From assembly GCA_018825305.1 (NCBI GenBank), contig JAHJEO010000024.1, positions 62,001 through 126,000 on the forward strand: a DNA stretch of 64,000 nt. Reading direction: 5' to 3'. The notes below the pieces were generated by a model that made no database searches, was not told the DNA's origin, and saw nothing but the letters and a program-made list of their open reading frames with translations. Below, piece after piece: positions 17,720 to 25,510 of this stretch. Position 1 is the first letter of the stretch. Each line of letters starts with the position of its first letter. This DNA is from Gammaproteobacteria bacterium (GTDB lineage Bacteria > Pseudomonadota > Gammaproteobacteria > Burkholderiales > Rhodocyclaceae). The translations under genes were made by a program, and so were the position numbers.

Positions 17720-18820
17720 ATGGAATTCACGATCCACAATCAGATTCTTCTGATCGTTTTTGGCCTGGCTTTTCTCATGGGCGGAATCGCCAACAAGACC
17801 AACTTCTGCACCATGGGCGCGGTGTCCGACTGGGTCAACATGGGCGACACGGGCCGCATGCGCTCCTGGCTGCTGGCAATGGCCGTCGCCCTGATCGGCG
17901 TCACCATCCTCGAGGCTACCGGCAAGGCCGTCATCGGTACCTCCACCTTCCCGCCCTATCGCACGGCCAATTTCGCCTGGCTGCGCTATGTGCTCGGCGG
18001 CCTGATGTTCGGCGTCGGCATGACGCTCGCCTCGGGTTGCGGCAACAAGACCCTGGTACGGATCGGCGGCGGCAACCTCAAGTCGCTGGTGGTACTGTTC
18101 ATCGCCGCGGCCGCGGCCTACGCCATGCTCTGGACCAACTTCTACGATAGCGTGTTCGGCGACATGGTCTCGGCCACCACCATCAACCTGTCGGCTCGTG
18201 GCATCAACAGCCAGACGCTGGGCGACCTGACCGGCATCGGCAACCTGATCGCCGGCGCCGTGGTGGGGCTGGCGATCGTCATCTACGCCTTCATCAGCAA
18301 GGAGTTCCGCGACAACAAGGACAACATTCTGGCAGCCATCGTCATCGGCCTGATCATCGTCGCCGGCTGGTACATCACCGGCGGCGAGATGGGTGCCAAG
18401 TGGAAGGAATTTGCCGACTTCGCCGACACCAAGCCGCTGCGCGTCGAGACGCAATCCTTCACCTTCATCAGTGCCATGGGCGACGCCGCCCGCTACGCCA
18501 TGAGCCCGACCGATACCTCCCTGGTCAACTTCGGCATCGTGGCGCTGGCCGGCGTCATCCTCGGCTCGATGCTGTGGGCCCTGATCAGCGGTGCCTTCCG
18601 CTTCGAGTGGTTCGTTTCCGGCAGCGACTTCGTCAGCCACGCCATCGGCGCCGTGCTGATGGGCATTGGCGGCGTGCTGGCCATGGGCTGCACGGTCGGC
18701 CAGGCGATCACGGGCGTATCGACGCTGGCGCTGGGATCGATCCTCGCCTTCCTCGCCATCGTCGCCGGCGCATCCGCCACCATGAAGTTCCAGTATTGGC
18801 AGATGATGAAGGACTCCTGA
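17720..18820 (+). CDS. YeeE/YedE-family sulfur-compound transporter
   Basis: 366 residues with about nine to ten hydrophobic helices. Conserved Cys-containing motifs of the YeeE/YedE (TsuA-like) fold are present: KTNFCTMGA (about 28-36), ASGCGNKTLVR (about 102-112) and MGCTVGQAITG (near 323). Family members import thiosulfate or related sulfur species through a chain of cysteines across the inner membrane. The Shine-Dalgarno CGGAGG precedes the ATG. It is a single gene between queC and tRNA-Lys; the exact substrate is not determinable here. Confidence 0.87.
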   Translation: MEFTIHNQILLIVFGLAFLMGGIANKTNFCTMGAVSDWVNMGDTGRMRSWLLAMAVALIGVTILEATGKAVIGTSTFPPYRTANFAWLRYVLGGLMFGVGMTLASGCGNKTLVRIGGGNLKSLVVLFIAAAAAYAMLWTNFYDSVFGDMVSATTINLSARGINSQTLGDLTGIGNLIAGAVVGLAIVIYAFISKEFRDNKDNILAAIVIGLIIVAGWYITGGEMGAKWKEFADFADTKPLRVETQSFTFISAMGDAARYAMSPTDTSLVNFGIVALAGVILGSMLWALISGAFRFEWFVSGSDFVSHAIGAVLMGIGGVLAMGCTVGQAITGVSTLALGSILAFLAIVAGASATMKFQYWQMMKDS

Positions 18821-18836
18821 AAAACAGCGTTCGCGT

Positions 18837-18865
18837 TTGACAGGCTGGCGCGCCGCCGCTAAAAT
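18837..18865 (+). promoter_or_regulatory. Sigma-70 promoter of tRNA-Lys
   Basis: TTGACA (18837-18842) and TAAAAT (18860-18865) with an exact 17-base spacer. Transcription would start near 18872, eight bases before the tRNA. Confidence 0.85.
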
Positions 18866-18879
18866 GCGCGCCTTCCCGT

Positions 18880-18955
18880 GGGTCGTTAGCTCAGTTGGTA
18901 GAGCAGCGGACTTTTAATCCGTTGGTCGCAGGTTCGAATCCCGCACGGCCTACCA
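18880..18955 (+). tRNA. tRNA-Lys (anticodon TTT)
   Basis: A 76-base cloverleaf with encoded CCA. D-arm AGCTCAGTTGGTAGAGC, anticodon loop CTTTTAA with TTT at 18913-18915, T-arm GGTTCGAATCC. The acceptor stem is 5' GGGTCGT with 3' ACGGCCT, which leaves a G-U pair at 1:72 and a U-G pair at 4:69, where a usual tRNA-Lys has ACGACCC. Confidence 0.95.
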
Positions 18956-18963
18956 CGAAAATC

Positions 18964-18991
18964 AAGGGCTTGAGAGAAATCTCAAGCCCTT
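18964..18991 (+). terminator. Rho-independent terminator after tRNA-Lys
   Basis: Perfect 12-bp stem AAGGGCTTGAGA/TCTCAAGCCCTT closed by a GAAA tetraloop, followed by TTCATTT. Confidence 0.85.
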
Positions 18992-18999
18992 TTCATTTC

Positions 19000-19179
19000 T
19001 GGCCGTAGGAAAAACGTAGGGAACCGAACCACGTTCCCACCGCCATTTCCGCCACCGCCATTTCCGCCACCGCCATTTCCGCCACCGCCAACCACCGGGC
19101 TTGCCTCGATCCGTGCCGCAGCGGCCGCCATGATGCCCCGCCCGGAGTAAGCTTCGACCCTCGACAACGTGGAGGCTAC
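19000..19179. other. Short intergenic stretch with Gly-rich minus-strand reading frame
   Basis: Between the tRNA terminator and the hydrolase gene. On the minus strand an open frame ends at 18982 with MAAAAARIEASP, then GGGGN repeats, then NVVRFPTFF. It resembles the end of some integrases only vaguely and has no start or body, so it is at most a remnant. Confidence 0.3.
19042..19090 (+). repeat. 15-bp tandem repeat
   Basis: Three exact units of GCCATTTCCGCCACC (19042-19056, 19057-19071, 19072-19086) plus a partial fourth. On the minus strand they would encode GGGGN units. Confidence 0.85.
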
Positions 19180-19995
19180 GTGGTGGCAAAGCAGCATCTC
19201 TTGCTGGCGCTGCGGCTGACGCTCTACATCCTGCTCGCGCTGGGGGGCATCGCCCTGTTTCAGGATCACCTGCTCTACTTTCCGGACAACCCGGCTCGCC
19301 CCACCGTGCTGGCCGAGGCGCGACGCGACGGGCTTGCACCCTGGCCGGGTGCCGACGACTACCGCGGCCTGCTGCGCGAGCCCACAGGGCCCGCTCGCGG
19401 AACCGTCGTGCTGTTTCACGGCAACGCCGGTCACGCCGGCCACCGTTCCTGGTACGCCGACTCCCTGGTTCGCCTCGGGCTGCGGGTGATCCTTGCCGAG
19501 TATCCGGGCTATGGCTCGCGCCCGGGCAAGCTCGGCGAGGCTTCGCTGGTCGCCGATGCTGTCCGGACGGTGGCACTGGCGCGACAGCACTTCGCCGGGC
19601 CGTTGCTGCTTGCCGGCGAATCATTGGGTGCTGGCGTCGCGGCCGCCGCCGTGGCGCAGGGAACTGCAGCAGCCACGGGGCTGCTGCTGATCACCCCGTG
19701 GGACAGACTGGAGAACGTGGCGCGCCACCACTATCCGTGGCTGCCGGTGGGCCTGATGCTGCGCGACCGCTACAACAGCGTCGCCAGTCTGGCCAAGTTT
19801 TCGGGCCGCGTGCTGGTGGTGGTAGCGGAAAGCGACGGCATCGTGCCGGCACGCTTCGGCACGGCATTGCATGCTGCCGCGGGGCCACCGAAACGGCTCA
19901 GCGTGATTCCCGGCGCCGACCACAATGACTGGCCCAACCGCATCGATGCGGCGTGGTGGTCAGGGGCCGTGGCCTTCCTGCTGCCGGATCAATAG
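19180..19995 (+). CDS. Membrane-anchored alpha/beta hydrolase
   Basis: 271 residues from GTG 19180. One N-terminal membrane helix (about 5-27) and then an alpha/beta-hydrolase domain resembling the Bem46/ABHD13 group. The oxyanion motif is FHGNAG (about 77-82), the nucleophile elbow GESLGAG (about 147-153), an acidic residue in VVAESDGIVP (about 208-217) and the catalytic His in GADHNDWP (about 246-253). The substrate is unknown. Its 3' end overlaps the convergent reductase gene by seven bases. Confidence 0.8.
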   Translation: MVAKQHLLLALRLTLYILLALGGIALFQDHLLYFPDNPARPTVLAEARRDGLAPWPGADDYRGLLREPTGPARGTVVLFHGNAGHAGHRSWYADSLVRLGLRVILAEYPGYGSRPGKLGEASLVADAVRTVALARQHFAGPLLLAGESLGAGVAAAAVAQGTAAATGLLLITPWDRLENVARHHYPWLPVGLMLRDRYNSVASLAKFSGRVLVVVAESDGIVPARFGTALHAAAGPPKRLSVIPGADHNDWPNRIDAAWWSGAVAFLLPDQ

Positions 19996-20837
19996 AGCAG
20001 TTCGTGCCAGCGGCCCCCGGCCATCAGCGCCTTGCGGGCGCTGGCCCATTGATCGGCGGAGCCGGCCAGTGTCGCCATGGCCTTGTCGATGCCGTCGAGC
20101 ATGGCGTGGGTGCCGGCGATGAAGACATGGGTCTGCGGGCTTTGCGCCATTTCCCAGACCTCGGCGGCGTTCTTCGCCAGTGCCTCGTCGAGGGCGGCCG
20201 GCGCGTCGAACGCCGGGCGCGGGCTGACGGCCTGGAAGGCCTTGAAGGTCGGCTGATCGAAATAGTTGGCCAGGTCGTTGTTCTCGTCGTTCATGTAGAG
20301 CATTTCAAGGCCGCTCCTGGCACCGTAGAACAGCCGCACCTTGCCCTTCCAGCCGCCGATCTTCTCGTAGATGCGGCGGATCAGGCCGCGAAAGGGCGCG
20401 ATGCCGGTGCCCATGCCGATCATCAGCAGGTTCGCGCTCTTGTCCTCGGGCACGGCAAACGGGTAGTCCACCGGGCCGGAAAACTCGATAGACGCACCGG
20501 GGCGCAGGTCGCACAGGTGGTTCGAGGCAACGCCCGGATATTCCTCGCCGCTGAAGTCGTCGATGTAGGAGCACCGGCGAACGCAGATCGAGAATTCGGC
20601 CCCGGTGCCGCCGCTCTGGCTGGCGTCGATGATGGAATAGAGTCGGCCGTGATGCTTGTTGCCGAACTGTCCTGGCGCCAGCACGCGAATGCAGTTGCCG
20701 GCACGGGGATCGATGGCCAGGTCCGCGCTCCTGAACACCATATGGCGGACTTCCTCGGACGAGGCAGGCGGCGTGATCCGCGCCGAACTGATCAGTTCGG
20801 CCGAATGGACTGCGGGGGCGGTAGGCAGGTTTTGCAT
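19989..20837 (-). CDS. Ferredoxin-NADP(H) reductase-like flavoprotein
   Basis: 282 residues. FAD-binding segment GRLYSIID (about 104-111), NAD(P)-binding GMGTGIAPFRGLIRRI (about 169-184), YGARSGLEMLYMNDE and a C-terminal aromatic end (WHELLY) match plant-type ferredoxin-NADP reductases. It would move electrons between reduced ferredoxin and NADP(H). It is the last gene of the minus-strand rnf operon, 24 bases after the small Cys-rich gene, which suggests a second exit from the ferredoxin pool fed by PFOR and Rnf. Direction in vivo is an inference. Confidence 0.8.
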   Translation of the reverse strand: MQNLPTAPAVHSAELISSARITPPASSEEVRHMVFRSADLAIDPRAGNCIRVLAPGQFGNKHHGRLYSIIDASQSGGTGAEFSICVRRCSYIDDFSGEEYPGVASNHLCDLRPGASIEFSGPVDYPFAVPEDKSANLLMIGMGTGIAPFRGLIRRIYEKIGGWKGKVRLFYGARSGLEMLYMNDENNDLANYFDQPTFKAFQAVSPRPAFDAPAALDEALAKNAAEVWEMAQSPQTHVFIAGTHAMLDGIDKAMATLAGSADQWASARKALMAGGRWHELLY

Positions 20838-20861
20838 GGTCTTGGCTCCGTGATTTTGGCG

Positions 20862-21038
20862 TCAGCGTCGTGGGGTGTCGCAACTGCTGCCGTGGCATGA
20901 GCAGCTGCCGCAACCGGGCTTGCGGAAGGGTCCGAGTTTCGGGTTCTTGGCGGCGAAGGCGCGATAGAGGCGATCCACCGCGATGCCGGCGAGCATGACG
21001 GTGAAGATGATGGTGACGGTGGTCAGGTAGATTTCCAT
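20862..21038 (-). CDS. Small Cys-rich membrane protein of the rnf operon
   Basis: 58 residues, not a known family to me. The frame is in TGATG overlap with the end of rnfA, which supports translation. One membrane helix (about 3-24, IYLTTVTIIFTVMLAGIAV) is followed by a basic stretch and a cysteine-rich tail KPGCGSCSCHGSSCDTPRR (four Cys within about 11 residues). It recalls the small FeoB-associated Cys-rich proteins in layout only. A role in metal or Fe-S handling near RnfA/E is a guess from position. Confidence 0.65.
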   Translation of the reverse strand: MEIYLTTVTIIFTVMLAGIAVDRLYRAFAAKNPKLGPFRKPGCGSCSCHGSSCDTPRR

Positions 21039-21616
21039 CAGCCGCCCAATCCGGCGAAGCCCATGAAGGACAGCGAAAGAATGCCGGCGAGCATCAGCGA
21101 CAGCGCCGTGCCCTGCGCCACGCTTGGCACGTTGGAGAGCTGCAGCCGCTCGCGCACGCTGGCCATCAGCACCAGCGCCAGCGTGAAGCCGGCGCCACCA
21201 CCGAAGGCGAAGGCGACCGACTGGATGAAGTCGTATTCGCGCGACGTCTGGAACAGGGCAACGCCGAGCACGGCGCAGTTGGTGGTGATCAGCGGCAGGA
21301 AGATGCCGAGCGCGCGGAACAGGCCGGGACTGTATTTCTTCAGCACCATCTCGACCAGCTGCACCGCCGAGGCAATGATGACGATGTAGGAGATCAACCG
21401 CAGGAATTCAAGGTGGAAATGGCCGAGCAGCAGGTTCAGGCCGTAGGCGCAGAGCGAGGCCACCAGCATGACGAAGGTGGTGGCCAGGCCCATCGGGAAG
21501 GCGGTGTCGAGCTTGCCGGAGACGCCGAGGAAGGGGCAGAGGCCGAGGAACATCGCCAGCACGAAGTTATTGGCGAGCAGGGTATTGATGAAGATGTTGA
21601 AGACGCTTTCAGACAT
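21038..21616 (-). CDS. rnfA: Rnf electron transport complex subunit A
   Basis: 192 residues, six membrane helices. NNFVLAMFLGLCPFLGVSG near the N-terminus and LPLITTNCAVLGVALF in the middle carry the conserved Cys residues that bind an Fe-S centre between RnfA and RnfE. It is an inner-membrane subunit of the ferredoxin:NAD+ oxidoreductase. It starts eight bases inside rnfE. Confidence 0.95.
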   Translation of the reverse strand: MSESVFNIFINTLLANNFVLAMFLGLCPFLGVSGKLDTAFPMGLATTFVMLVASLCAYGLNLLLGHFHLEFLRLISYIVIIASAVQLVEMVLKKYSPGLFRALGIFLPLITTNCAVLGVALFQTSREYDFIQSVAFAFGGGAGFTLALVLMASVRERLQLSNVPSVAQGTALSLMLAGILSLSFMGFAGLGG

Positions 21617-22253
21617 GTTCGACCGCCTCCTTCACCGGCTTGCCCAAGCCGCGCCTGGCCCACCACGAGAACAGCAGCAGCCACGCGCCCAGCACGAAGA
21701 AGCCGCCGGGCGGCAGCAGCATCACCACCCAGGGCTGGAAATTCGGCCCGAACAGCGAGACGCCGAACAGCGTGCCGGCGCCGAGGATCTCGCGCACCGA
21801 ACCGAGCGCGAACAACCCGAGGGTGAAGCCCGCGCTCATGCCCAGCGCATTGATCACGGCCGGCAGCGGCGGGTTCTTGGAAGCATGCGCCTCGGCGCGA
21901 CCGAGGATGATGCAGTTGACCACGATCAGCTGGATGAAGGCGCCGAGCGCATCGTAGAGGGCGAGGCTGATCGCCTGGATCGCATAATCCACCACCGTGA
22001 CGAAAGTGGCGATGATGACGATGTAGACCGCGATGCGCACTTCCTTCGGAATCAGCTTGCGCAACAGCGACACCAGCAGGCAGGAGCACGTCAGCACGAA
22101 GGTGGTGGCCAGGCCCATCGACAGCGCATTGACGGCCGACACGGTGACGGCGAGCGCCGGGCACATGCCGAGCACCATGACGAACAGCGGGTTCTGGCGC
22201 CAGACGCCTTCCATGAATTCGTCCCAGCTGCGGGGTGCGGTAAGGGTTGTCAT
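21609..22253 (-). CDS. rnfE: Rnf electron transport complex subunit E
   Basis: 214 residues from ATG 22253, which overlaps the rnfG stop as ATGA. Paralogue of RnfA with six helices; NPLFVMVLGMCPALAV and LIVVNCIILGRAEA hold the matching Cys residues. The C-terminal part extends beyond RnfA (GPNFQPWVVMLLPPGGFF). It is inserted with inverted topology relative to RnfA in the complex. Confidence 0.94.
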   Translation of the reverse strand: MTTLTAPRSWDEFMEGVWRQNPLFVMVLGMCPALAVTVSAVNALSMGLATTFVLTCSCLLVSLLRKLIPKEVRIAVYIVIIATFVTVVDYAIQAISLALYDALGAFIQLIVVNCIILGRAEAHASKNPPLPAVINALGMSAGFTLGLFALGSVREILGAGTLFGVSLFGPNFQPWVVMLLPPGGFFVLGAWLLLFSWWARRGLGKPVKEAVEHV

Positions 22254-22972
22254 GATTTCCCCAGCTTGTCGATGTTCGGCACCAGCCGCGGCAGCAGCAG
22301 CTGGGCCGAATCGTTGATGGCCTTGCCCACCGCGCGCGAGGTGATGGTGGCGCCGGCGATGGCGTCGACCTGCCACGGCTGGGTTTTGGCGCCGTGCTTC
22401 ACCGCTTTCACCTCGTGGGCCAGCGCGCCGAGGTCAGCGTTGAGCCGGGTGTCGAGCGCGGTGAAGTTGGCAAGGAATGCCTTGTCGGTGATGATCTTGT
22501 CGCCGATGCCCGGCGTCTCGCGCATCGACACCACGCCGATGCCGACCACGCACTGGCAGGCCGGCGAGTAGCCGAACATGATGCGCACGGTGTCGGCGTA
22601 GCCCTTGGCGGCGCCTTCGGCCGCGATGCCCGCGAGCTGTCCGCCCTCGTCGTAGGCGGCGAAGAAGCGGATGGCGCCGGGCACGGCATTGTTCGCGCTG
22701 TTCGCCGTGCCGCCAGCGCCGAGTTTTTCCACCGTCCCGGTCGGCAGGGCGACAAATTCGGCGATGGATCTGGCGGCCGGGATCACCTTGAACACCGCGC
22801 GCTCGGTGGCGATGCGCTTGTTCGCCGCCACCGCGTCAAAAGTGCTTTGATAGGCACCGACGATGATCAGGCCGCAGATGGCCGAAACCAGGCCGAGCGC
22901 CTTGATCATGGCGGCGGTCGGCGTGCCCTGGGTGGCGGCCATTGCCGCGGGTTGTCTGGTTTCGCCGCTCAT
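22250..22972 (-). CDS. rnfG: Rnf electron transport complex subunit G (FMN protein)
   Basis: 240 residues. One membrane helix (about 22-42), then a periplasmic FMN-binding domain with the flavinylation motif AGATITSRAVG (about 210-220), whose second Thr carries covalent FMN. The sequence EKLGAGGTA (about 81-89) comes from a copy of the dispersed word, placed between the second strand and the domain core. It overlaps rnfE and rnfD by four bases each. Confidence 0.92.
   Translation of the reverse strand: MSGETRQPAAMAATQGTPTAAMIKALGLVSAICGLIIVGAYQSTFDAVAANKRIATERAVFKVIPAARSIAEFVALPTGTVEKLGAGGTANSANNAVPGAIRFFAAYDEGGQLAGIAAEGAAKGYADTVRIMFGYSPACQCVVGIGVVSMRETPGIGDKIITDKAFLANFTALDTRLNADLGALAHEVKAVKHGAKTQPWQVDAIAGATITSRAVGKAINDSAQLLLPRLVPNIDKLGKS
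22704..22730 (-). repeat. Dispersed 24-bp word, copy 6 (in rnfG)
   Basis: One substitution (GAGTTTTT for GACTTTTT). Read in the gene's direction as E-K-L-G-A-G-G-T-A. Confidence 0.8.
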
Positions 22973-24126
22973 GGTTTTTTCGGCTTGTTGCGCAGGAAGC
23001 GTTTCTTCGGCGTCACCGCGCCGGCATCCTCGCGCGAAATGTAGCCCGGATTCAGCGGATAAGTTGCGCCCTTGCGCTTGCGGCCGAAGCCGGCCATGGT
23101 CGGCTTGCCGAAGGGCGTCGGCTGGGTAATTTTCTCGATCAGCGGCGAGGCGGCGTTGGCGATGAGGATGGCGTACATCACCCCCTCGGGCAGGCCGCTG
23201 TAGTAGCGGATCACCACCGTCAGCAGGCCGATCAGCGCGCCATAGACCCACATGCCTTTCGGCGTCACCGGCGAGGTCGCCATGTCGGTGGCCATGTACA
23301 GCGCGCCAAGTATCAGGCCGCCCGAGAACAGCATGAAGAAGGGATTGGGGTAGCGCACCGGGTCGAGGCCAAACAGAATCCATGCCGTGAGGCCGGCGCT
23401 GCCGAGGATGGCAGCCGGGATGCGCCAGTCCATGAAACGGCGGATCGCCAGATAGGCGCCGCACAGCAGGATCAGCGCCGGCGAGGGGCCGACCGCCATG
23501 TGGCCGGAAAGCGAGGTGAGCAGTTCCGAGGCCCCGGCCAGCACGCCGTCGAATTTCCACTTGGCCAAGGGCGTGGCACCGGCCAGGGCGTCGAGGTGCT
23601 TGGACGCAAGCCAGGCGGCCGTGTCCGGCGGCAGCATCAGCGGCCAGGCCAGCGAGGTCGGAATGAACTCGGTGAAGCGGCCGTCGATGAAGGACGGCGT
23701 GTAGCTGGCGATGGCCGTCGGGAAAGCCGCCTGCACGAAGGCGCGACCGATCAGCGCCGGGTTGAAGACGTTGAAGCCGATGCCGCCGAACAGTGCCTTG
23801 CCCAGGGCGATGGCTGTGACGCCGGCAACCGCGCCCATCCACAGCGGAAAGCCGGGCGGCAGGGTCAGCGCCAGCAACAGGCCGGTGATGACAGCGGAGA
23901 AATCGCCGAGGTTGCCCGCCTGCGTGCCGCTACGGATGAAAAAGCGTTCGGTCAGCACACAGCTGGCCGTGACGACAGCGATCGAGGCCAGCGCCGACAG
24001 GCCGTACTGGAAGACGAAGAAGGCGCAGATCGGCAGCAGCGACCAGACCACGTGGCGCATGATCTTCTCGACCGTGCGGGCGCCGGTGACGTGCGGGGCG
24101 GAGCGAATTTCTATCGGTGTGATCAT
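22969..24126 (-). CDS. rnfD: Rnf electron transport complex subunit D
   Basis: 385 residues with about nine to ten membrane helices. The flavinylation site lies in DALAGATPLAKW (about 182-193). GFNVFNPALIGRAFVQAAFP and the C-terminal half match RnfD/NqrB. It is a membrane subunit carrying covalent FMN, and it starts three bases after rnfC. Confidence 0.94.
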   Translation of the reverse strand: MITPIEIRSAPHVTGARTVEKIMRHVVWSLLPICAFFVFQYGLSALASIAVVTASCVLTERFFIRSGTQAGNLGDFSAVITGLLLALTLPPGFPLWMGAVAGVTAIALGKALFGGIGFNVFNPALIGRAFVQAAFPTAIASYTPSFIDGRFTEFIPTSLAWPLMLPPDTAAWLASKHLDALAGATPLAKWKFDGVLAGASELLTSLSGHMAVGPSPALILLCGAYLAIRRFMDWRIPAAILGSAGLTAWILFGLDPVRYPNPFFMLFSGGLILGALYMATDMATSPVTPKGMWVYGALIGLLTVVIRYYSGLPEGVMYAILIANAASPLIEKITQPTPFGKPTMAGFGRKRKGATYPLNPGYISREDAGAVTPKKRFLRNKPKKP

Positions 24127-24129
24127 GAT

Positions 24130-25500
24130 TCAGGCGACAGCCTGCTCGCGCAGGATCTGTTTGGCGACGCGGAACTGCTGGACCAGCGGAATGTTCGAGG
24201 GGCAGACATAGGTGCAGCAGCCGCATTCGAAGCAGTCGCCGAGATGGTAGTCCTCGCCCATCAGCTCGTACTCGCGCTTGGCGGCGAGCATGCCCAGCGC
24301 CGAGGGATTGAGGCCCATCGGGCAGGACTCGACGCACTCGCCGCATTTGATGCAGGGATAGGTCTGGCGTGACTCGCGCTCCGCCATGTCCTCGCGGCGG
24401 AATACCAGCACGCCGGAGACGCCCTTGGTGATCGGCACGTCGAGCGAGGCAATGGCCTGGCCCATCATCGGCCCGCCGAGAATTACCTGTCGCGCATCCA
24501 TCGCATCGGCCGCCGGTGCGCCGGCATAGTCGAGCACGAAGCGCAGCGGCGTGCCCAGCGCCACGCGGTAGTCGCCGGGCCGCGCCACGCCGGATCCGGT
24601 GACGGTGACGACGCGCTCGGTCAGCCCCCGCCCCGCCGGCAGCAGTCGTCCCAGCGCGGCCAGGGTGCCGACGTTGTTCACCACCATGCCCATCGACAGC
24701 GGCAGCGCGCCCGAGGGCACCTCGACGCCGAACAGCGCCATGATGAGCATCTTCTCCGAGCCTTGCGGGTACTTGGTCGGCACCAGTTCGGCAAATATCT
24801 CGCCCTCCGGCAGCTTGCCGGCACGGCCAACGGCATCGCGGATCGCGGCACGGGCGTCGGGCTTGTTGTCCTCGATGCCGACAATGGCGCGCACCGCACC
24901 GGTTGCGCGCATGGCGTAACGGATGCCCTGGATTAGGTAATCGGCCTCCTCCACCATGACGCGATGGTCACAGGTGAGGTAAGGCTCGCACTCGCAGCCG
25001 TTCACCACCAGCGTATGCACCTTGGCCTGCTTCGGTACCGAGAGCTTGGCGTGGGTCGGAAAGGCCGCACCGCCCAGCCCCACCATGCCGGCATCCCACA
25101 CCGCCTGCAGGATCTCGGCGCCGCCGACGCCCGCCATGTCGCGCGGCTGGCCCCACAAGTCCTCCTGCGTGGCGCCGGGATGGGCGCGGATGACGATGGC
25201 CGGCGCCCACGGCCCGCGCGCAGTCGGGCGCAGATCGATGGACTCCACCACGCCCGTCACCGGCGCATGGTGCGGCACCGACAGCCAGTCCTCCGTCCGC
25301 GCCACCGGCTGGCCGCGAACCACCTCCTGCCCCACCCGCACGATGACGCGCGGCGGCTTGCCGATGTGCTGCGACAGCGGCACGGTCACCTTCGGCGGAA
25401 ACGGCAGGCGGCGGATCGCACGATCGGCCGTCAGCTTGCACGACGGCGGATGCACGCCGCGCTGGAAGGCTTCGCCACGGAAATAGGAAAGCAGCTTCAT
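24130..25500 (-). CDS. rnfC: Rnf electron transport complex subunit C
   Basis: 456 residues. Soluble NADH/FMN-binding subunit: RnfC N-terminal barrel (about 1-110), a NuoF-like domain (about 120-290; VVNGCECEPYLTCDHRVM), a SLBB-like part, and two [4Fe-4S] motifs CIKCGECVESCP and CFECGCCTYVCP (about 372-425). It receives or gives electrons at NAD(H). It follows the PFOR gene by ten bases. Confidence 0.95.
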   Translation of the reverse strand: MKLLSYFRGEAFQRGVHPPSCKLTADRAIRRLPFPPKVTVPLSQHIGKPPRVIVRVGQEVVRGQPVARTEDWLSVPHHAPVTGVVESIDLRPTARGPWAPAIVIRAHPGATQEDLWGQPRDMAGVGGAEILQAVWDAGMVGLGGAAFPTHAKLSVPKQAKVHTLVVNGCECEPYLTCDHRVMVEEADYLIQGIRYAMRATGAVRAIVGIEDNKPDARAAIRDAVGRAGKLPEGEIFAELVPTKYPQGSEKMLIMALFGVEVPSGALPLSMGMVVNNVGTLAALGRLLPAGRGLTERVVTVTGSGVARPGDYRVALGTPLRFVLDYAGAPAADAMDARQVILGGPMMGQAIASLDVPITKGVSGVLVFRREDMAERESRQTYPCIKCGECVESCPMGLNPSALGMLAAKREYELMGEDYHLGDCFECGCCTYVCPSNIPLVQQFRVAKQILREQAVA

Positions 25501-25510
25501 TGCGGATGGA

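Noticed and set aside
19042-19090. CRISPR-like repeat
   Set aside because: Units are directly adjacent 15-mers without spacers, so this is a simple tandem repeat.
18982-19590. Gly-rich minus-strand protein opposite the hydrolase
   Set aside because: Most of it is antisense to a clear alpha/beta hydrolase; only the last residues could be a remnant.
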